From the NCBI RefSeq assembly GCF_900312745.1, contig NZ_OMPD01000009.1, positions 186,001-250,000 on the forward strand: a stretch of DNA of 64,000 nucleotides, written 5' to 3'. The notes below the pieces were generated by a model. It was not told where the DNA came from. It worked only from the letters and a program-made list of their open reading frames with translations, and made no database searches. This stretch comes from Aquimarina sp. AU58 (GTDB lineage: Bacteria > Bacteroidota > Bacteroidia > Flavobacteriales > Flavobacteriaceae). Of this stretch, positions 63,620-64,000 are shown one piece after another. Made by a program: the position numbers and the translations under genes. Position 1 is the stretch's first letter. Each line of letters begins with the position of its first letter.

Positions 63620-64000
63620 AAATAGTAGCACTAACATATCTATCTGTTCTATTACTCTTTTTAAATAGTAATGCTCAAACTACTAACAATGAAAATAGGA
63701 TGTTACATACTATTTTTAAAGTTATTGATGCTCATTCACGTACCGAAGTCCCATTGGCTATTATAGAAATTAGTTCTGGAAACAAAAGAGTCGGTGGGAT
63801 TCAAACAGATTTTGACGGATTAAGTCCTTGGGATGTATGTTCTAAAAAATTAGTAGATCATAAATTTAAGATTAACGTATTTGGAATGAATTATAAACCT
63901 TTTGAAAAAACATATTCCATTAAAAATGACACTATACTTACTATTAAACTCGACCCTGGAGAAATAAAATTTAAGAATCAAGGAGAATGGGGAACCTTTA
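63616..64000 (+). CDS. Exported carboxypeptidase-regulatory-like protein, cut by the window end
   Basis: The frame runs off the window after 128 codons. A signal peptide (KIVALTYLSVLLLFLNSNAQ) is followed by FKVIDAHSRTEVPLAIIEIS and GGIQTDFDGLS, the CarboxypepD_reg-like/CNA-B-type beta-sandwich found at the start of many Bacteroidota surface proteins. What follows cannot be seen. It overlaps the upstream small membrane protein gene by 4 bases. Confidence 0.65.
   Translation, partial: MKIVALTYLSVLLLFLNSNAQTTNNENRMLHTIFKVIDAHSRTEVPLAIIEISSGNKRVGGIQTDFDGLSPWDVCSKKLVDHKFKINVFGMNYKPFEKTYSIKNDTILTIKLDPGEIKFKNQGEWGTF

Overview
The window looks like chromosome from an AT-rich marine Bacteroidota, most likely a Flavobacteriaceae member close to Aquimarina-type genomes. 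Support comes from a type IX secretion C-terminal sorting domain on a secreted protease, 3-coathanger-stack and tail-fibre-like secreted proteins, LytS/LytTR two-component pairs, many SPII lipoproteins, promoters of the TTG-N17-23-TAnnTTTG type, and the general absence of Shine-Dalgarno sequences. No rRNA, tRNA or CRISPR array was recognised.

Layout. (1) 3-1991: 3' part of a large outer-membrane beta-barrel gene. (2) 1992-9240: remnant of a mobile or satellite-like element with two tiny membrane proteins, a 26-bp tandem repeat with decaying edge copies, a DUF3987 replication protein and a VirE_N/primase-like protein, a small HTH-like protein, a divergent CI-like repressor, and the stump of an AAA ATPase gene. 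No integrase is present. (3) 9280-26996: one tightly packed minus-strand defence operon of eight genes. It starts with an AbiEi/AbiEii pair under a good Bacteroidota promoter and continues with a type I DNA methyltransferase, specificity subunit, giant NERD + double kinase + P-loop protein, a 517-aa protein, an 1811-aa HerA-like ATPase with a PD-(D/E)XK-like motif, and a PP2C phosphatase. It most resembles the methylation-associated defence system (MADS) and shares the PglW-like kinase with BREX type 2/Pgl. The AbiE head and PP2C tail look unusual. (4) 27067-33999: a LytS/LytTR pair, a tail-fibre-like secreted protein, an S8 protease and an IS5-family remnant, bracketed by two 146-bp direct repeats about 85% identical.

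(5) 34164-37603: a probable zinc-starvation locus: divergent folE-merC and ABC-FtsX-DUF3299-like operons sharing one palindrome between two promoters. (6) 37868-43066: a TPR-CHAT protease, ECF sigma and anti-sigma genes, and two small double-glycine-leader peptides followed by a terminator. (7) 43305-46361: a GT61 glycosyltransferase and two lipoproteins. (8) 46711-53807: a second probable metal-handling cluster with a COG0523 GTPase, a NosFY-like ABC exporter with two DUF3526-type permeases, an NTF2-like protein, and a lipoprotein with histidine at almost every seventh residue. (9) 54227-57153: a TPR-LytS kinase and LytTR regulator. (10) 57290-64000: a same-strand run of small lipoproteins, membrane proteins and orphan proteins, cut by the window end.

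How the parts may work together: in the defence operon the methyltransferase and specificity subunit would mark self DNA, while the kinase, HerA ATPase and phosphatase would provide sensing, effector action and reset; AbiEi probably autoregulates the whole transcript. The two zinc clusters probably import, allocate and spare zinc under a Fur/Zur-type repressor. All function calls are from reading the sequence; no database search was run.
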